NCBI GenBank assembly: GCA_945893395.1
Contig: CAMDEC010000003.1
Coordinates: 1 to 64,000 of the forward strand
Direction: 5' to 3'
Length of the DNA: 64,000 nucleotides
DNA from: Bifidobacterium breve
Lineage (GTDB): Bacteria > Actinomycetota > Acidimicrobiia > Acidimicrobiales > Ilumatobacteraceae
Within the stretch, counting starts at the first letter, position 1. Each line of letters starts with the position of its first letter. Shown one piece after another: positions 50,184 through 60,300 of this stretch. The position numbers and the translations under genes were made by a program. Under the pieces are notes generated by a model, which saw only the letters and a program-made list of their open reading frames with translations, was not told where the DNA came from and did not search any database.

Positions 50184-51512
50184 TTGACTGATGCTGTGCG
50201 TTTACTCCCCCAACTCAACGCAAATCGCCGCATGATTCTGCTCGCAACATGGGGTCTATTTGCGGGCCTAACTTTTTTGATGATTTCAGCCGGCAGCTTC
50301 AGCACGCTGCTTGGCATCCGCGCCGAACTCGAAAAATTGCCGACAATCATTAGCGGCGGCATCACCACCGCCTACTACGCGGGCTTTTTGATCGGGTCTT
50401 GGTATTCACTCCGCGCACTTCGAAGCGTCGGCCACATTCGCGTCTACGCCGCACTCGCCTCACTGCTCAGCGCGTCGACACTCGTCACCGGCCTATTCGA
50501 TTCGCCGATCATCTGGCTGATCATGCGCGTCAGCACCGGCTTTTGTTTAGCCGGTCTCTATGTCGTCGCCGAATCGTGGCTCAACGGCATGGCTGAAAAT
50601 CACTATCGCGGTCGTTTGCTCGCGATCTACAACGTCGTCACCATCGGTGCATGGGGGCTCGGTCAGTTGGTGGTTTTCAATTTCGACGCTCGCAATTTCA
50701 GTGGATACGCCTTTGCCGCAATCGTTGCATCCCTCGCGGTAATCCCAATTTCGATTTCAGAACAAGCAGCCACACCTGAAATCGAAAATCATTTGCATCT
50801 CAGCCTGCGCGATCTCGCAAAAATCGTGCCGACAGGCGCAGGCACGATTCTGCTCGTCGGCCTCGCCCACGGCGGCATTCTCGGCATGGCGGTAATTCAC
50901 GCCACGCGCGAGGGTCTGAGCATCGGGCGCATCGGCATCCTTGTCGCGGTGCTACAACTCGGTGGCATGGCACTGACTTGGCCGATTTCTTCGGCATCTG
51001 ATGACATCGACCGTCGGATCATCGGATTGTTGTGTTGCCTCGCAGTCATCGCTCTCGGTGCCGTCATGCTCTCGCAACCAACCGGCAACAACTGGACAAT
51101 ACTTTTGTTGTTCGCAATTGGTGGTTTTAGTTTTCCGTTGTATGCAATTGGCGGTGCGTACACCAACGACTGGGTATCACCCGAACAAATGGGCGCCGCT
51201 GCATCGCAACTCGTCACGCTGTATGGCTTTGGCGCGATGATCGGCCCGCTTGTTGCGGCACCATTTCTCGACATCATCGGCACGCAGGGTTTTGCGTGGT
51301 CAATCATTTCGTTACACGCACTCGTTCTATTATTTTTGATTTATCGCATTCGTGCTTGGCACGCACCCGTCACGACGAAACATTGGGACGATGTTTCATT
51401 TCATGGTCGGGCATTTTTTATTCCGGCCACGATTGTTTCGCTGGGTGTTAACCGACGCGGGCGATCAGCGCACCAACGCCAGCAAACTGCAGAGCAACGG
51501 CAACAACAGTGA
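50184..51512 (+). CDS. MFS transporter (YcaD-like)
   Basis: ~12 TM helices; LGIRAELEKLPTIISGGITTAYYAGFLIGS, VAESWLNG. Confidence 0.85.
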   Translation: MTDAVRLLPQLNANRRMILLATWGLFAGLTFLMISAGSFSTLLGIRAELEKLPTIISGGITTAYYAGFLIGSWYSLRALRSVGHIRVYAALASLLSASTLVTGLFDSPIIWLIMRVSTGFCLAGLYVVAESWLNGMAENHYRGRLLAIYNVVTIGAWGLGQLVVFNFDARNFSGYAFAAIVASLAVIPISISEQAATPEIENHLHLSLRDLAKIVPTGAGTILLVGLAHGGILGMAVIHATREGLSIGRIGILVAVLQLGGMALTWPISSASDDIDRRIIGLLCCLAVIALGAVMLSQPTGNNWTILLLFAIGGFSFPLYAIGGAYTNDWVSPEQMGAAASQLVTLYGFGAMIGPLVAAPFLDIIGTQGFAWSIISLHALVLLFLIYRIRAWHAPVTTKHWDDVSFHGRAFFIPATIVSLGVNRRGRSAHQRQQTAEQRQQQ

Positions 51513-52152
51513 ACACATGCCACACCTCGTGATAACCAAACACGAGGGGTCGAAGTTGCGGGCGCTGCAAATAAAACAAAATTGCACCAACGGTGTAGAC
51601 AATGCCACCGAGCGCGAACAGCAACAGGCTGGTGAAGCCGGCACGGTGATAGGCCCACGGCAAAATGATCAGCGCCGCCCAGCCGATGATCAAATACATC
51701 GCACCCGAAACTTTGTGAGCCCGCCATGTAATTTTCAGCACGATGCCAAGCAGCGCGGCACACCAGATCCCAATTAAAAAGACGACGCCGATCGTGCGCG
51801 GCAATGCGAGCAAACAAACAGGCGTATAAGTGCCAGCGATCAACACATAAACCATTGCGTGGTCGAGTTGGCGCATCGTGCGTTGCGCGCGTTGTGTGCG
51901 CGTGAACAAATGATACGAAGCCGAAGTTGAAAACAATGCAAGCAACGATGCGACATACACGAACACCGCCACCCGCGCTACGCCACTTGGCGTGACGAGT
52001 GTCAGAATGATGCCCGCCGGGATCGTGACCGCAACCGCGCCGCCATGAATGCGCCCGCGCCAACGAGGGCGCCATTTGCCTATCGCGTGCTGAAATACAG
52101 GAACATGCGGCACTTCGCGTACCTCCCAGCGAAAGTGTAACTTTTGAGGCAT
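51448..52152 (-). CDS. Hemolysin III family (PAQR-like) membrane protein
   Basis: HLFTRTQRAQRTMRQLDHAMVYVLIAGTYTP, FGYHEVWHVFTVVAVALQF. Confidence 0.9.
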   Translation of the reverse strand: MPQKLHFRWEVREVPHVPVFQHAIGKWRPRWRGRIHGGAVAVTIPAGIILTLVTPSGVARVAVFVYVASLLALFSTSASYHLFTRTQRAQRTMRQLDHAMVYVLIAGTYTPVCLLALPRTIGVVFLIGIWCAALLGIVLKITWRAHKVSGAMYLIIGWAALIILPWAYHRAGFTSLLLFALGGIVYTVGAILFYLQRPQLRPLVFGYHEVWHVFTVVAVALQFAGVGALIARVG

Positions 52153-53842
52153 GACAATTAACGGTTATGAGTTTGATCGGTTCTTGCGATATGACGAAAT
52201 GGTGGCGTGGCTAAATGCGATAGCGGCGAAGTATCCGAAGCTTGTCAGCGTCGAGTCATACGGCAAATCGCATAAGGGTCGCGACCTAATGCTCGCCACG
52301 ATCACCGACACTTCAACGGGCGCCCACAACACAAAACCGGCGCACTGGATCGACGCCAACATTCACGCCACCGAAGTTACGGGCGGCGTAGCCGCGCTGT
52401 ACATAATTCAAGACCTCGTCGAAAAATTTAACGACCACGATGAAACTGTCGTTGAAGCATTGCGCACACGGACTTTTTATATTGCGCCGCGCGTCAATCC
52501 TGACGGTGTCGAAGACGCCCTCGCCGACAAGCCACTCTTTCATCGTTCGAGTGTGCGACCGTGGCCGTGGCGCGATGGTCACCGTTGGCCAGGTTTGAGT
52601 GTCGAAGACATCGATGGCGATGGCGCCGTTCGCACGATGCGCATTGCCGACCCCGACGGTGCGTGGGTCGAGCACAATGAAGACGCTCGCGTGATGGTGC
52701 CAGTCGGACCGCTTGGGGCGCCACGAGGCAAGACTCGTTATCGCTTGCTCGACGAAGGTCTGCTCGAAAACTTTGATGGCTTTACGATTCCGATGCCGCG
52801 CGATCCCGCTGGTCTCGACCTGAATCGAAACTTTCCCGCAGGTTGGGGCACCAATGTGCTCGGTTCAGGCGATCACCCGATGTCGGAGCCCGAGGTGCAC
52901 GCACTCGTGCGTGCCGTTACCACTCGCCCGAATGTTTGTGGCTACAACGCATTTCACACTTCGGGTGGTTTCATGTTGCGACCCAGCAGCACGCGTGCCG
53001 ATTCGACAATGCCACCGCTAGACATTTGGGTGTTCAACGAATTTGGCAACTTGAGTGTGCAACATACCGGCTACCCCGTGCACTCGGTGTACGAAGACTT
53101 GACATGGGATAAAAACGAAACGATGAGTGGCGCAGGTGATGACTGGGCGTACGAGCACCTCGGCGTGTTCAGTTGGACGACCGAGTTTTGGGATGCGATC
53201 TTTCACGCCACTGGCGAAAACTCACCATCCAATATTTGGTATGTCGGGCCAAACCCTGCACAAGATTTAGCAGTATGCAAATGGAGCGATGAATACGCAC
53301 CAGGTTCGTACGCTGCGTGGAAAAAGTTTAATCACCCGCAGTTGGGCGCTATCGAGATCGGTGGCTGCGATTTCTTCCGTATCTGGATCAACGCGCCGTC
53401 GTCCAAATTGCGTGATGAAGTCAAAGGACACGTACATTTTGCCCTGTTTCAGGCACTTGCTTCACCCAAAATTGAAATCAAACTCGCTTCAGCAGAATTA
53501 GTCGGCAACGGTGTGTGGCAAGTGCGATTAGGCGTTGCCAACACGGGTTGGCTCGGCACTGAAGTCACGATTTGGGCCAATAAGCACAAAATTGTGTTGC
53601 CCCTTACTGTGCAAATCGATGGTGTCGCGGCCGATGACATCATCGATGGTTCACCGCGCGTCAAGCTTGGGCAACTCGACGGTCGCGTGCGCTTTCGTGT
53701 TGGTGGAGATGCTAAAAGTGATGGCACTCCAGATCGCGTTTTACATACGTGGTTGGTGCGCGCAAGTCGAGGCACTGAAATTACGCTGACTGCGCGTCAC
53801 CCACGCGGTGGTGAAGTCGCGACAAAACTCAAACTCAATTAA
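52151..53842 (+). CDS. M14 family zinc carboxypeptidase
   Basis: WIDANIHATEVTGG, RVNPDGVE, DLNRNFPAGW, SGAGDDWAYEHLGVFSWTTEFWD. Confidence 0.92.
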   Translation: MTINGYEFDRFLRYDEMVAWLNAIAAKYPKLVSVESYGKSHKGRDLMLATITDTSTGAHNTKPAHWIDANIHATEVTGGVAALYIIQDLVEKFNDHDETVVEALRTRTFYIAPRVNPDGVEDALADKPLFHRSSVRPWPWRDGHRWPGLSVEDIDGDGAVRTMRIADPDGAWVEHNEDARVMVPVGPLGAPRGKTRYRLLDEGLLENFDGFTIPMPRDPAGLDLNRNFPAGWGTNVLGSGDHPMSEPEVHALVRAVTTRPNVCGYNAFHTSGGFMLRPSSTRADSTMPPLDIWVFNEFGNLSVQHTGYPVHSVYEDLTWDKNETMSGAGDDWAYEHLGVFSWTTEFWDAIFHATGENSPSNIWYVGPNPAQDLAVCKWSDEYAPGSYAAWKKFNHPQLGAIEIGGCDFFRIWINAPSSKLRDEVKGHVHFALFQALASPKIEIKLASAELVGNGVWQVRLGVANTGWLGTEVTIWANKHKIVLPLTVQIDGVAADDIIDGSPRVKLGQLDGRVRFRVGGDAKSDGTPDRVLHTWLVRASRGTEITLTARHPRGGEVATKLKLN

Positions 53843-54447
53843 TTTGTAGCCGCCTCGACTGGTGCCGAATATTTGCGATGCGAATTTAACGCACGCATCC
53901 AAATATAAAACGAGCCTGAGATGCCGACAATATTGGGTAATGCGACAAACCAGTCGCCGATCAACGCACCATATGTAAACCATGTAATACAACAAGCGAA
54001 CAGCAGGCCATGCGTTGTCGCTGACACTCCGTAAAGTCTTTCGGTTCGATAAACGCGCACGACCTGCGGAATAATCGCCGGGGTACCAATCGCAACGGTA
54101 AACCATCCCATCATCGTCATCGAATAGTTCGCGACAACTAGTCCGACGATTGACACAGTCGACAGCACCAAAACTGGAACCCACAACTTAATTTTTTTAT
54201 GCCTGACACAAACCAGCAAAATTAGAACAATGGCCAAAACAATCGAAAAGTTGGCGAATGCAACCTGTGTGTTTGGTTTGTAAATCCCGTAAATAGTCCA
54301 CATCGCAGATCCGGTACAACCCTGTAAAAAAGATGTCGGTGAGAGACCCTCTGTTGAATCCTTAACGAACACTCGCACAACTTGTGGCCAAATAAATGCA
54401 ACCGACAATAACGGTGCGATGAAACCAACAACCGTCGTAAATGACAC
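53839..54447 (-). CDS. SWEET-like protein with two PQ-loop repeats
   Basis: WPQVVRVF and IPQVVRVY repeats in one 202-aa polypeptide. Confidence 0.78.
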   Translation of the reverse strand: MSFTTVVGFIAPLLSVAFIWPQVVRVFVKDSTEGLSPTSFLQGCTGSAMWTIYGIYKPNTQVAFANFSIVLAIVLILLVCVRHKKIKLWVPVLVLSTVSIVGLVVANYSMTMMGWFTVAIGTPAIIPQVVRVYRTERLYGVSATTHGLLFACCITWFTYGALIGDWFVALPNIVGISGSFYIWMRALNSHRKYSAPVEAATN

Positions 54448-54504
54448 TTTTTTAGATTAGTTCAGCAAATCTGTGCTAAATCATCTATTGGTAGCGTTCA
54501 TGGC

Positions 54505-55929
54505 GTGATCACGACATACGGATTCTCAATTGCGACAGCAAATAAAGACGTGCGCCAGGCTGCAATCGACGCTGTATTCCGTTGGCTTGAGGATGTTCAT
54601 CCGCTCGAAGATCGAACAAATTCAACACCTGTCAACATTCGCCATAGCCCAAACGACCCGATTTTTCGTGTTGATGTGCTTGAACAAGATTCACGTCAAG
54701 CCGCCGCTCGCGGTACGACTGCGACACTGATTGTCTCAAAAAATGAACTCTATTTTGATCTGCGTCGAACATTGCGGCCCACCAAGGCTGCATTATTGCC
54801 ACGTCGAACAATTGACAAACCAGAACCACGACTCAATAAATTGATCCTTGAAATAGTTAAGTTATTTAGAGCTCGCGATGCAGAAAAAATAATTGATGCT
54901 GAAATAACAATTGCTAACGATCAGTTGGGCGGACAATCACTCGCTGCATTTGCTGATGCACCAGGTCGACGACTGCCAATTGTGATTGAAGTAATAGTTG
55001 GCAAACCTGCTGCAGTCACACGCGATGAAACCGCGAGGCAACTAGTTGGGATAGCCCACGTTGCCCATGTTTCTTCACATGTCGCCGAAGAAGCATTCAA
55101 TAATTTGTATGGTGCACGAATCATAAGTTCAAGTTGGATCACAGTGGTGTGGCCGCGTGGCGCTGAGGTTGAAAACTTTCATCAACAAGACGATGATGAA
55201 CTTGTCAAGCAACTGATTGCCGCGTCAGTCGCTTCATTACCAATTCTTAAAACACCGCCACCTAAATCACAAACAAAACAAGACTTTGAGCAATCACAAA
55301 AAACACCCGTTTCGCAGATTGCTGAAATAACCAGTGCACGCGACTATTGGCAAGAAGAATATCAACTATTATATGAAAATCTTGTCGATTCGGATCGTAA
55401 AACTGCCGAAATTGTTGAAGCCCGCGAGATCGACCGCGACAAATTAGTAGCAATACTCACGTCACCTCGAGCTGATGCGGCTGCAGTAAGTAATGCTCAA
55501 AATCCGAACTACTTAGCTCGCGTTGACGAGGCAGTGAAATTTGCAAGTATCACATTCAAAAATTTAATATTTCACCCGCGATCTATTTCTTCGTCTGCAG
55601 AGACCGAGCTTATGAACGGTCGCAGAATTCTCAACGCTCTTTTCTACTTAGATCAGATCACCGCAAATCTCAAAAATGGAATGGTTTTAAAAAACAACTT
55701 TTTACATGAATGCAGTCAACAAATTTCAAATTTTGTTCCAACAATCGGCGAGGTGGCAATAAATAACTTTGCGCAGGATTATGCAATTGAGTGGAAGGGC
55801 GAAAACGTTCTGGCTAAGCCGCATATTCGTTGTGGCGATGCGCGAATTCACTTTTATCACGACACTAAAACAAATGAAATCGTGATCGCTTATATCGGTC
55901 GCCACCTGCGCGACAAATCTACGAATTAG
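54505..55929 (+). CDS. Orphan hypothetical protein (474 aa)
   Basis: Long intact ORF without recognised domain; C-terminal RIHFYHDTKTNEIVIAYIGRHLRDKST. Confidence 0.65.
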   Translation: MITTYGFSIATANKDVRQAAIDAVFRWLEDVHPLEDRTNSTPVNIRHSPNDPIFRVDVLEQDSRQAAARGTTATLIVSKNELYFDLRRTLRPTKAALLPRRTIDKPEPRLNKLILEIVKLFRARDAEKIIDAEITIANDQLGGQSLAAFADAPGRRLPIVIEVIVGKPAAVTRDETARQLVGIAHVAHVSSHVAEEAFNNLYGARIISSSWITVVWPRGAEVENFHQQDDDELVKQLIAASVASLPILKTPPPKSQTKQDFEQSQKTPVSQIAEITSARDYWQEEYQLLYENLVDSDRKTAEIVEAREIDRDKLVAILTSPRADAAAVSNAQNPNYLARVDEAVKFASITFKNLIFHPRSISSSAETELMNGRRILNALFYLDQITANLKNGMVLKNNFLHECSQQISNFVPTIGEVAINNFAQDYAIEWKGENVLAKPHIRCGDARIHFYHDTKTNEIVIAYIGRHLRDKSTN

Positions 55930-56831
55930 TTGCGACGCGTTTTACTTCGCCAAAATCGTTGCGCGAAACTCAAATTCAAAAACGGTCGGGCAAGTCGGTA
56001 GACAAAGCCAGGGACGACGACGCTTTTGTTTTGGTTCAAACCTTTTTGAGCACTGCGTACAACTTCGTCTGCAGTAACCCACAGCCAACGAGGAATCCGC
56101 GAAGTTAAGTGCTCAAGCCCGGCGTTTTGATGCAACTGCGTTCGTACATATCCAGGACAAACAACGCAAAGCCGAACCCCAGATCCGCGCAACTCTGCGT
56201 TCACACTTCTGCCGTAAGACATGACATAAGTTTTTGCCGCAGCGTATAGAGCCGACTTTGGCATATCGACAAATGCGGCAATGCTCGAAACAACTACAAC
56301 GTCACCACTTGTGCGTTGAATCATTTTTGGAATTACAGTCTCACAAATTTCAACAACACCTGTTGCCAACAGACGATTCAACTGATTAATTTCTTGAATA
56401 TCTGTTTGCCCAACTCTTGCGGCACGAGTAATTCCGGCATTGAGAACGAGAAACTCGACATCTTGTGCTTCTTTGATCGTCGCCTGGATTCCCTCATCTG
56501 TTGACAAGTCGGCAACAACAACTTTTGTTTCGGCACCATACGCCTTGAGTTCAATCGCAAGTGCTTCAAGAAGTTCAACACGACGAGCAACTGCGACAAC
56601 GTCATATCCACTCTTCGCTAGAAAAATCGCGTACTGCCGACCGATACCCGACGATGCACCAGTAACCAGGGCTAATTTACGGTTTGGCACACTTTGAGCA
56701 TTACATGAAAAACGCCTACGGTAAAGGCATGGCAAATTCAAAAAATCCGGCGCAAGAGTCACCCGTTTATCAACTTTCAGATCAATACATCGAACAACTC
56801 GCCCAAAGCGACCCAGGTCTCGCCACTGCAC
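55926..56831 (-). CDS. SDR family oxidoreductase (true start likely ~56687, MPNRKLALVTG...)
   Basis: LALVTGASSGIGRQYA, LNAGI, YAAAKTYVMSY. Confidence 0.9.
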   Translation of the reverse strand: MQWRDLGRFGRVVRCIDLKVDKRVTLAPDFLNLPCLYRRRFSCNAQSVPNRKLALVTGASSGIGRQYAIFLAKSGYDVVAVARRVELLEALAIELKAYGAETKVVVADLSTDEGIQATIKEAQDVEFLVLNAGITRAARVGQTDIQEINQLNRLLATGVVEICETVIPKMIQRTSGDVVVVSSIAAFVDMPKSALYAAAKTYVMSYGRSVNAELRGSGVRLCVVCPGYVRTQLHQNAGLEHLTSRIPRWLWVTADEVVRSAQKGLNQNKSVVVPGFVYRLARPFLNLSFAQRFWRSKTRRN

Positions 56832-58423
56832 TCGGCATCGCGGGTCATGATCACGAGATGACCGACTTCAGCCCAAAGGGTCACGAACAGCGACACGAAA
56901 TTACGCGCGAGGTGCTTAACAAACTCAACACGCTTGACACAACAGGTGACCGCGATCGCCTTGCGGCGGGCGTATTGCGAAATTCGCTCGAAATGTCGAC
57001 ACTCGAATTTGATGCGGGCGAACACTTGCGATCAATTCGCGTGATTGCAGGCGACGTCGACTCGGCACGAAGCATTTTTGATTTGATGCCAACTGCGACC
57101 GCCGAAAACTGGAAGACGATTGCCGAACGAATGCAGGCAGTGCCCAATGCATTTGCCGGCATGCGCGAAAGCTGGGGCCTCGGCATGTCGCGCGACATCG
57201 TCGCCCCGCGCCGTCAAGCACTCGTTGTCGCCGAACAACTTGAATCTTGGGCGGGCACACCGTCGGCACCTGGGTTTTTCACGCAGTTTGCCGAAAGCGC
57301 AAGTGTCGTAACTGGCGCGCCAGTCGAGCAGTTACGTCGCGCCGCGGTTGACGCGTCGAACTCAATGGCCGAGACGGCAAAGTTTTTGCGTCAAACATAC
57401 GCACAGTCAGCTGACCCTCGCAATGGTGTTGGGCAAGAACGCCATGCACTCGCACGCCGACGGTTCATGGGCATGAACATTGATGCGCGCGAAGCATATG
57501 AATGGGGCTTTTCCGAAGTGTCTCGACTCGACGCCGAACTAACGAAAACTGCGAAAGAAATAAACCCGAATATGTCGCTCGACGAAGTTCGAAACTTTTT
57601 AGACACAGACCCAAGTCACAGCATCGAGGGCGAAAAGAATCTGCGCGAATGGCTGCAAAAGTTGATGGATGATGCGATGTCGTTTTTGATTCGCGAAAAT
57701 CATTTTGAAATTCCCAAAGAAATTCATCGTGTCGAAGCGATGATCTCACCACCAGGTGGTGCAGCCGCAATGTATTACACATCGCCGAGCGAAGATCTAA
57801 CTCGCCCGGGTCGCACTTGGTACCCCGCAAATGGTCGCACACGGTTTCCGTTATGGAGCGAACCAACCACCGCATATCACGAAGGCGTGCCCGGCCATCA
57901 CCTGCAAATTGGCATGGCGACTGTCAATTCAGAAAAACTTTCGCGCTTTCAACGTAACGAATTCGTCAGCGGACACGGCGAAGGCTGGGCGCTTTATGCC
58001 GAACGGCTAATGGATGAACTTGGCTTCTTGAGCAAACCCGAATACCGACTTGGCTATTTATATGCACAGGCGTTTCGCGCCGCGCGAATCGTCGTCGACA
58101 TCGGCATGCATTGCGAGTACACGATTCCGAAATCCTCAAAATGGCATGGTGGTGAAGCCTGGACACCCGAGTTGGCGCTTCAATTTTTGTCGGCTCGCTC
58201 ATCAAGCGATGATGCTTTTAACAAATCAGAGATCAATCGGTATCTCGGCTGGCCGGCGCAAGCAATCTCATACAAACTTGGTGAGCGTGTTTGGCTTTCA
58301 TTGCGTGACGATGCAAAACGCAAGCACGGAGCAAACTTCGACTTACGCGCCTGGCACGCATATGCGCTCGACCTTGGCAATTTGGGTCTCGACTTGCTAA
58401 AAACCGAACTCGCCCGGTTTTAA
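56729..58423 (+). CDS. DUF885 family metallopeptidase-like protein
   Basis: TTAYHEGVPGHHLQIGMA, GEGWALYAERLMDELGF. Confidence 0.9.
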   Translation: MANSKNPAQESPVYQLSDQYIEQLAQSDPGLATALGIAGHDHEMTDFSPKGHEQRHEITREVLNKLNTLDTTGDRDRLAAGVLRNSLEMSTLEFDAGEHLRSIRVIAGDVDSARSIFDLMPTATAENWKTIAERMQAVPNAFAGMRESWGLGMSRDIVAPRRQALVVAEQLESWAGTPSAPGFFTQFAESASVVTGAPVEQLRRAAVDASNSMAETAKFLRQTYAQSADPRNGVGQERHALARRRFMGMNIDAREAYEWGFSEVSRLDAELTKTAKEINPNMSLDEVRNFLDTDPSHSIEGEKNLREWLQKLMDDAMSFLIRENHFEIPKEIHRVEAMISPPGGAAAMYYTSPSEDLTRPGRTWYPANGRTRFPLWSEPTTAYHEGVPGHHLQIGMATVNSEKLSRFQRNEFVSGHGEGWALYAERLMDELGFLSKPEYRLGYLYAQAFRAARIVVDIGMHCEYTIPKSSKWHGGEAWTPELALQFLSARSSSDDAFNKSEINRYLGWPAQAISYKLGERVWLSLRDDAKRKHGANFDLRAWHAYALDLGNLGLDLLKTELARF

Positions 58424-58433
58424 TTTTCAAGAA

Positions 58434-59093
58434 TTACGGCAGCACGACAACTTTCGTGCCCGGCTTGGCAAAATTGAAAATAAATTTTGCGTCGTCGGGC
58501 CTGAGACGCAAACAACCGCTGCCCTGAAAGGTGCCAAGTTGATCTTCGGTCTGCAACACCTTGCCATTTTTTGTTGGTATCGCGTGAAACCCGATATTGC
58601 CACCTTTAGGCCCCAACGCAAAACGGGTCATGTTGTTGAACCACACACCTTCAAAGTCAAGACTGTATGAGCGCAAAGACTGACTGTTGACTTTGTATTC
58701 GCCCGGTGTCGGCACACCACGCCGACCGGAGACTGGCATCACGCGCACAACATTGTTTTGAGCGTCTACAACCCACACCCACTGCAAACTATTTTTATAA
58801 ATTACCCTGCGTCCAAAACCCGATTTGTTGGGCAATTGCGGTGGATTCAATCGGGTAAACGGCGGAAATCTCAACGCACCTCTGTAGTACAGAGACGCTG
58901 TTTGTGCGGCTGTCGGCGCTGGCACAACCGTCGAAGTCGTCGAAGAACTTGAACCTGTCGTGTCAGCAATTGTTGACGAACTAGCAATTGTCGTTGTTGT
59001 CGAATCATTCGACGCACCTTGCGCCTGTGCGCCAAACGCCATAGAGCCGACAGAAATTAGTAGCGTAAAGAAAACTCTATTAAATTTCTGCAC
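58434..59093 (-). CDS. L,D-transpeptidase family protein (variant active-site motif)
   Basis: GFHAIPT...QGSGCLRLRPDDAKFIFNF; signal peptide after a GTG start at 59093. Confidence 0.8.
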   Translation of the reverse strand: MQKFNRVFFTLLISVGSMAFGAQAQGASNDSTTTTIASSSTIADTTGSSSSTTSTVVPAPTAAQTASLYYRGALRFPPFTRLNPPQLPNKSGFGRRVIYKNSLQWVWVVDAQNNVVRVMPVSGRRGVPTPGEYKVNSQSLRSYSLDFEGVWFNNMTRFALGPKGGNIGFHAIPTKNGKVLQTEDQLGTFQGSGCLRLRPDDAKFIFNFAKPGTKVVVLP

Positions 59094-59094
59094 T

Positions 59095-60264
59095 TTATTT
59101 CTTGAAAAACTTTCTCTTGCTCGACGACTTAGCAACTCGCACACCGACAAGTGGATCATCAATAATTTCGAACCGTCTTCCCCAGTTGCCGACAATGCCT
59201 TGCACCATCGCCGCAAACGGCAACGCCAAGACTGCGCCAATCGGACCAAGAACCGCCCCACCTGCGATTGCCGCGCCGAACGCAACCGCGGCATGCAGTT
59301 CGAGAGTTTGCGCCGTAATTTTTGGTGCCAACAAAAAGTTCTCAAATTGCTGATAAACCGCAATAAACACGATCACAATTAGTGCCTTAACCGGCGAATC
59401 TAAAAATGCCAAAAGCACGGGCAACACGCCCGCGAGATATGTGCCAACCACGGGCAAGAATTGTGAAATCAAACCGACCCAAACTGCAAGCGCAACAGGT
59501 GCAGGTGTGCCGATGGACTGAAACACGATCCAGTGAAAAAATGACGAAACAACCGCCAGCAGTGCCCGCGAGTAGATGTATCCACCGGTTTTTTGCACGG
59601 CTAAATTCCAGACTGCGAGGACTGTTTTCTGTTTATCGGCGCTGAGTCGACTGCAAATTGCTCGACGCAATCTCGGCCCGTCAGCAATCAGATAAAAAGC
59701 AAACAGCGTAATTGAAAGAACTTGCAGCAACCCGCTTAATGCACCGAGCGAAAGATCTACAACTCGGTCTTGCTGGTTTTCGAAAAAGTTTTGTACCGAC
59801 CCATTTGGGTCGCTGATTGAGTCGACCCAACTTTGCGAATCAATCGAAGTGCCAAAGGTGTCGTTGAGAAATTCAACCGTGTCGGTCACATATTGTTCGC
59901 GGTTGTCAAACAGATCTTGGGCCTGGGTCACAACCAGAGTGCCGATCGCCGCGCCGAACGAAACAACCGCGGCAAAGACACTGACCAGCATCAGAGCGGT
60001 CGCCGAGCCACGAGACCAACCACGCGCCGCGAGGCGATTTACGGCAGGCTCAATCGCCAGGGCAAAAAACAGCGAGATCAACAACAGAATCAAAAAGTTC
60101 GACAGTTGATGGAATAATTCGCGTGCTACCAATGTGGCCAGGAAGCCCACCCAAAACAGCAGAATCGCCCGAGGCACCCACCTCGGCATTCTCTCGTATT
60201 GGGTCAAGTCATCTGACTCGGCATGACTCATGTCATCTATCGTAGTTGTCGTTGATGTAGACAA
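59095..60264 (-). CDS. AI-2E transporter family membrane protein
   Basis: Multi-pass protein, QQFENFLLAPKITAQTLELHAAVAFGAAIAGGAVLGPIGAVLALP. Confidence 0.9.
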   Translation of the reverse strand: MSTSTTTTIDDMSHAESDDLTQYERMPRWVPRAILLFWVGFLATLVARELFHQLSNFLILLLISLFFALAIEPAVNRLAARGWSRGSATALMLVSVFAAVVSFGAAIGTLVVTQAQDLFDNREQYVTDTVEFLNDTFGTSIDSQSWVDSISDPNGSVQNFFENQQDRVVDLSLGALSGLLQVLSITLFAFYLIADGPRLRRAICSRLSADKQKTVLAVWNLAVQKTGGYIYSRALLAVVSSFFHWIVFQSIGTPAPVALAVWVGLISQFLPVVGTYLAGVLPVLLAFLDSPVKALIVIVFIAVYQQFENFLLAPKITAQTLELHAAVAFGAAIAGGAVLGPIGAVLALPFAAMVQGIVGNWGRRFEIIDDPLVGVRVAKSSSKRKFFKK

Positions 60265-60300
60265 ATGTCCACTTGAGATGCCACGATATAACGAACCTTT

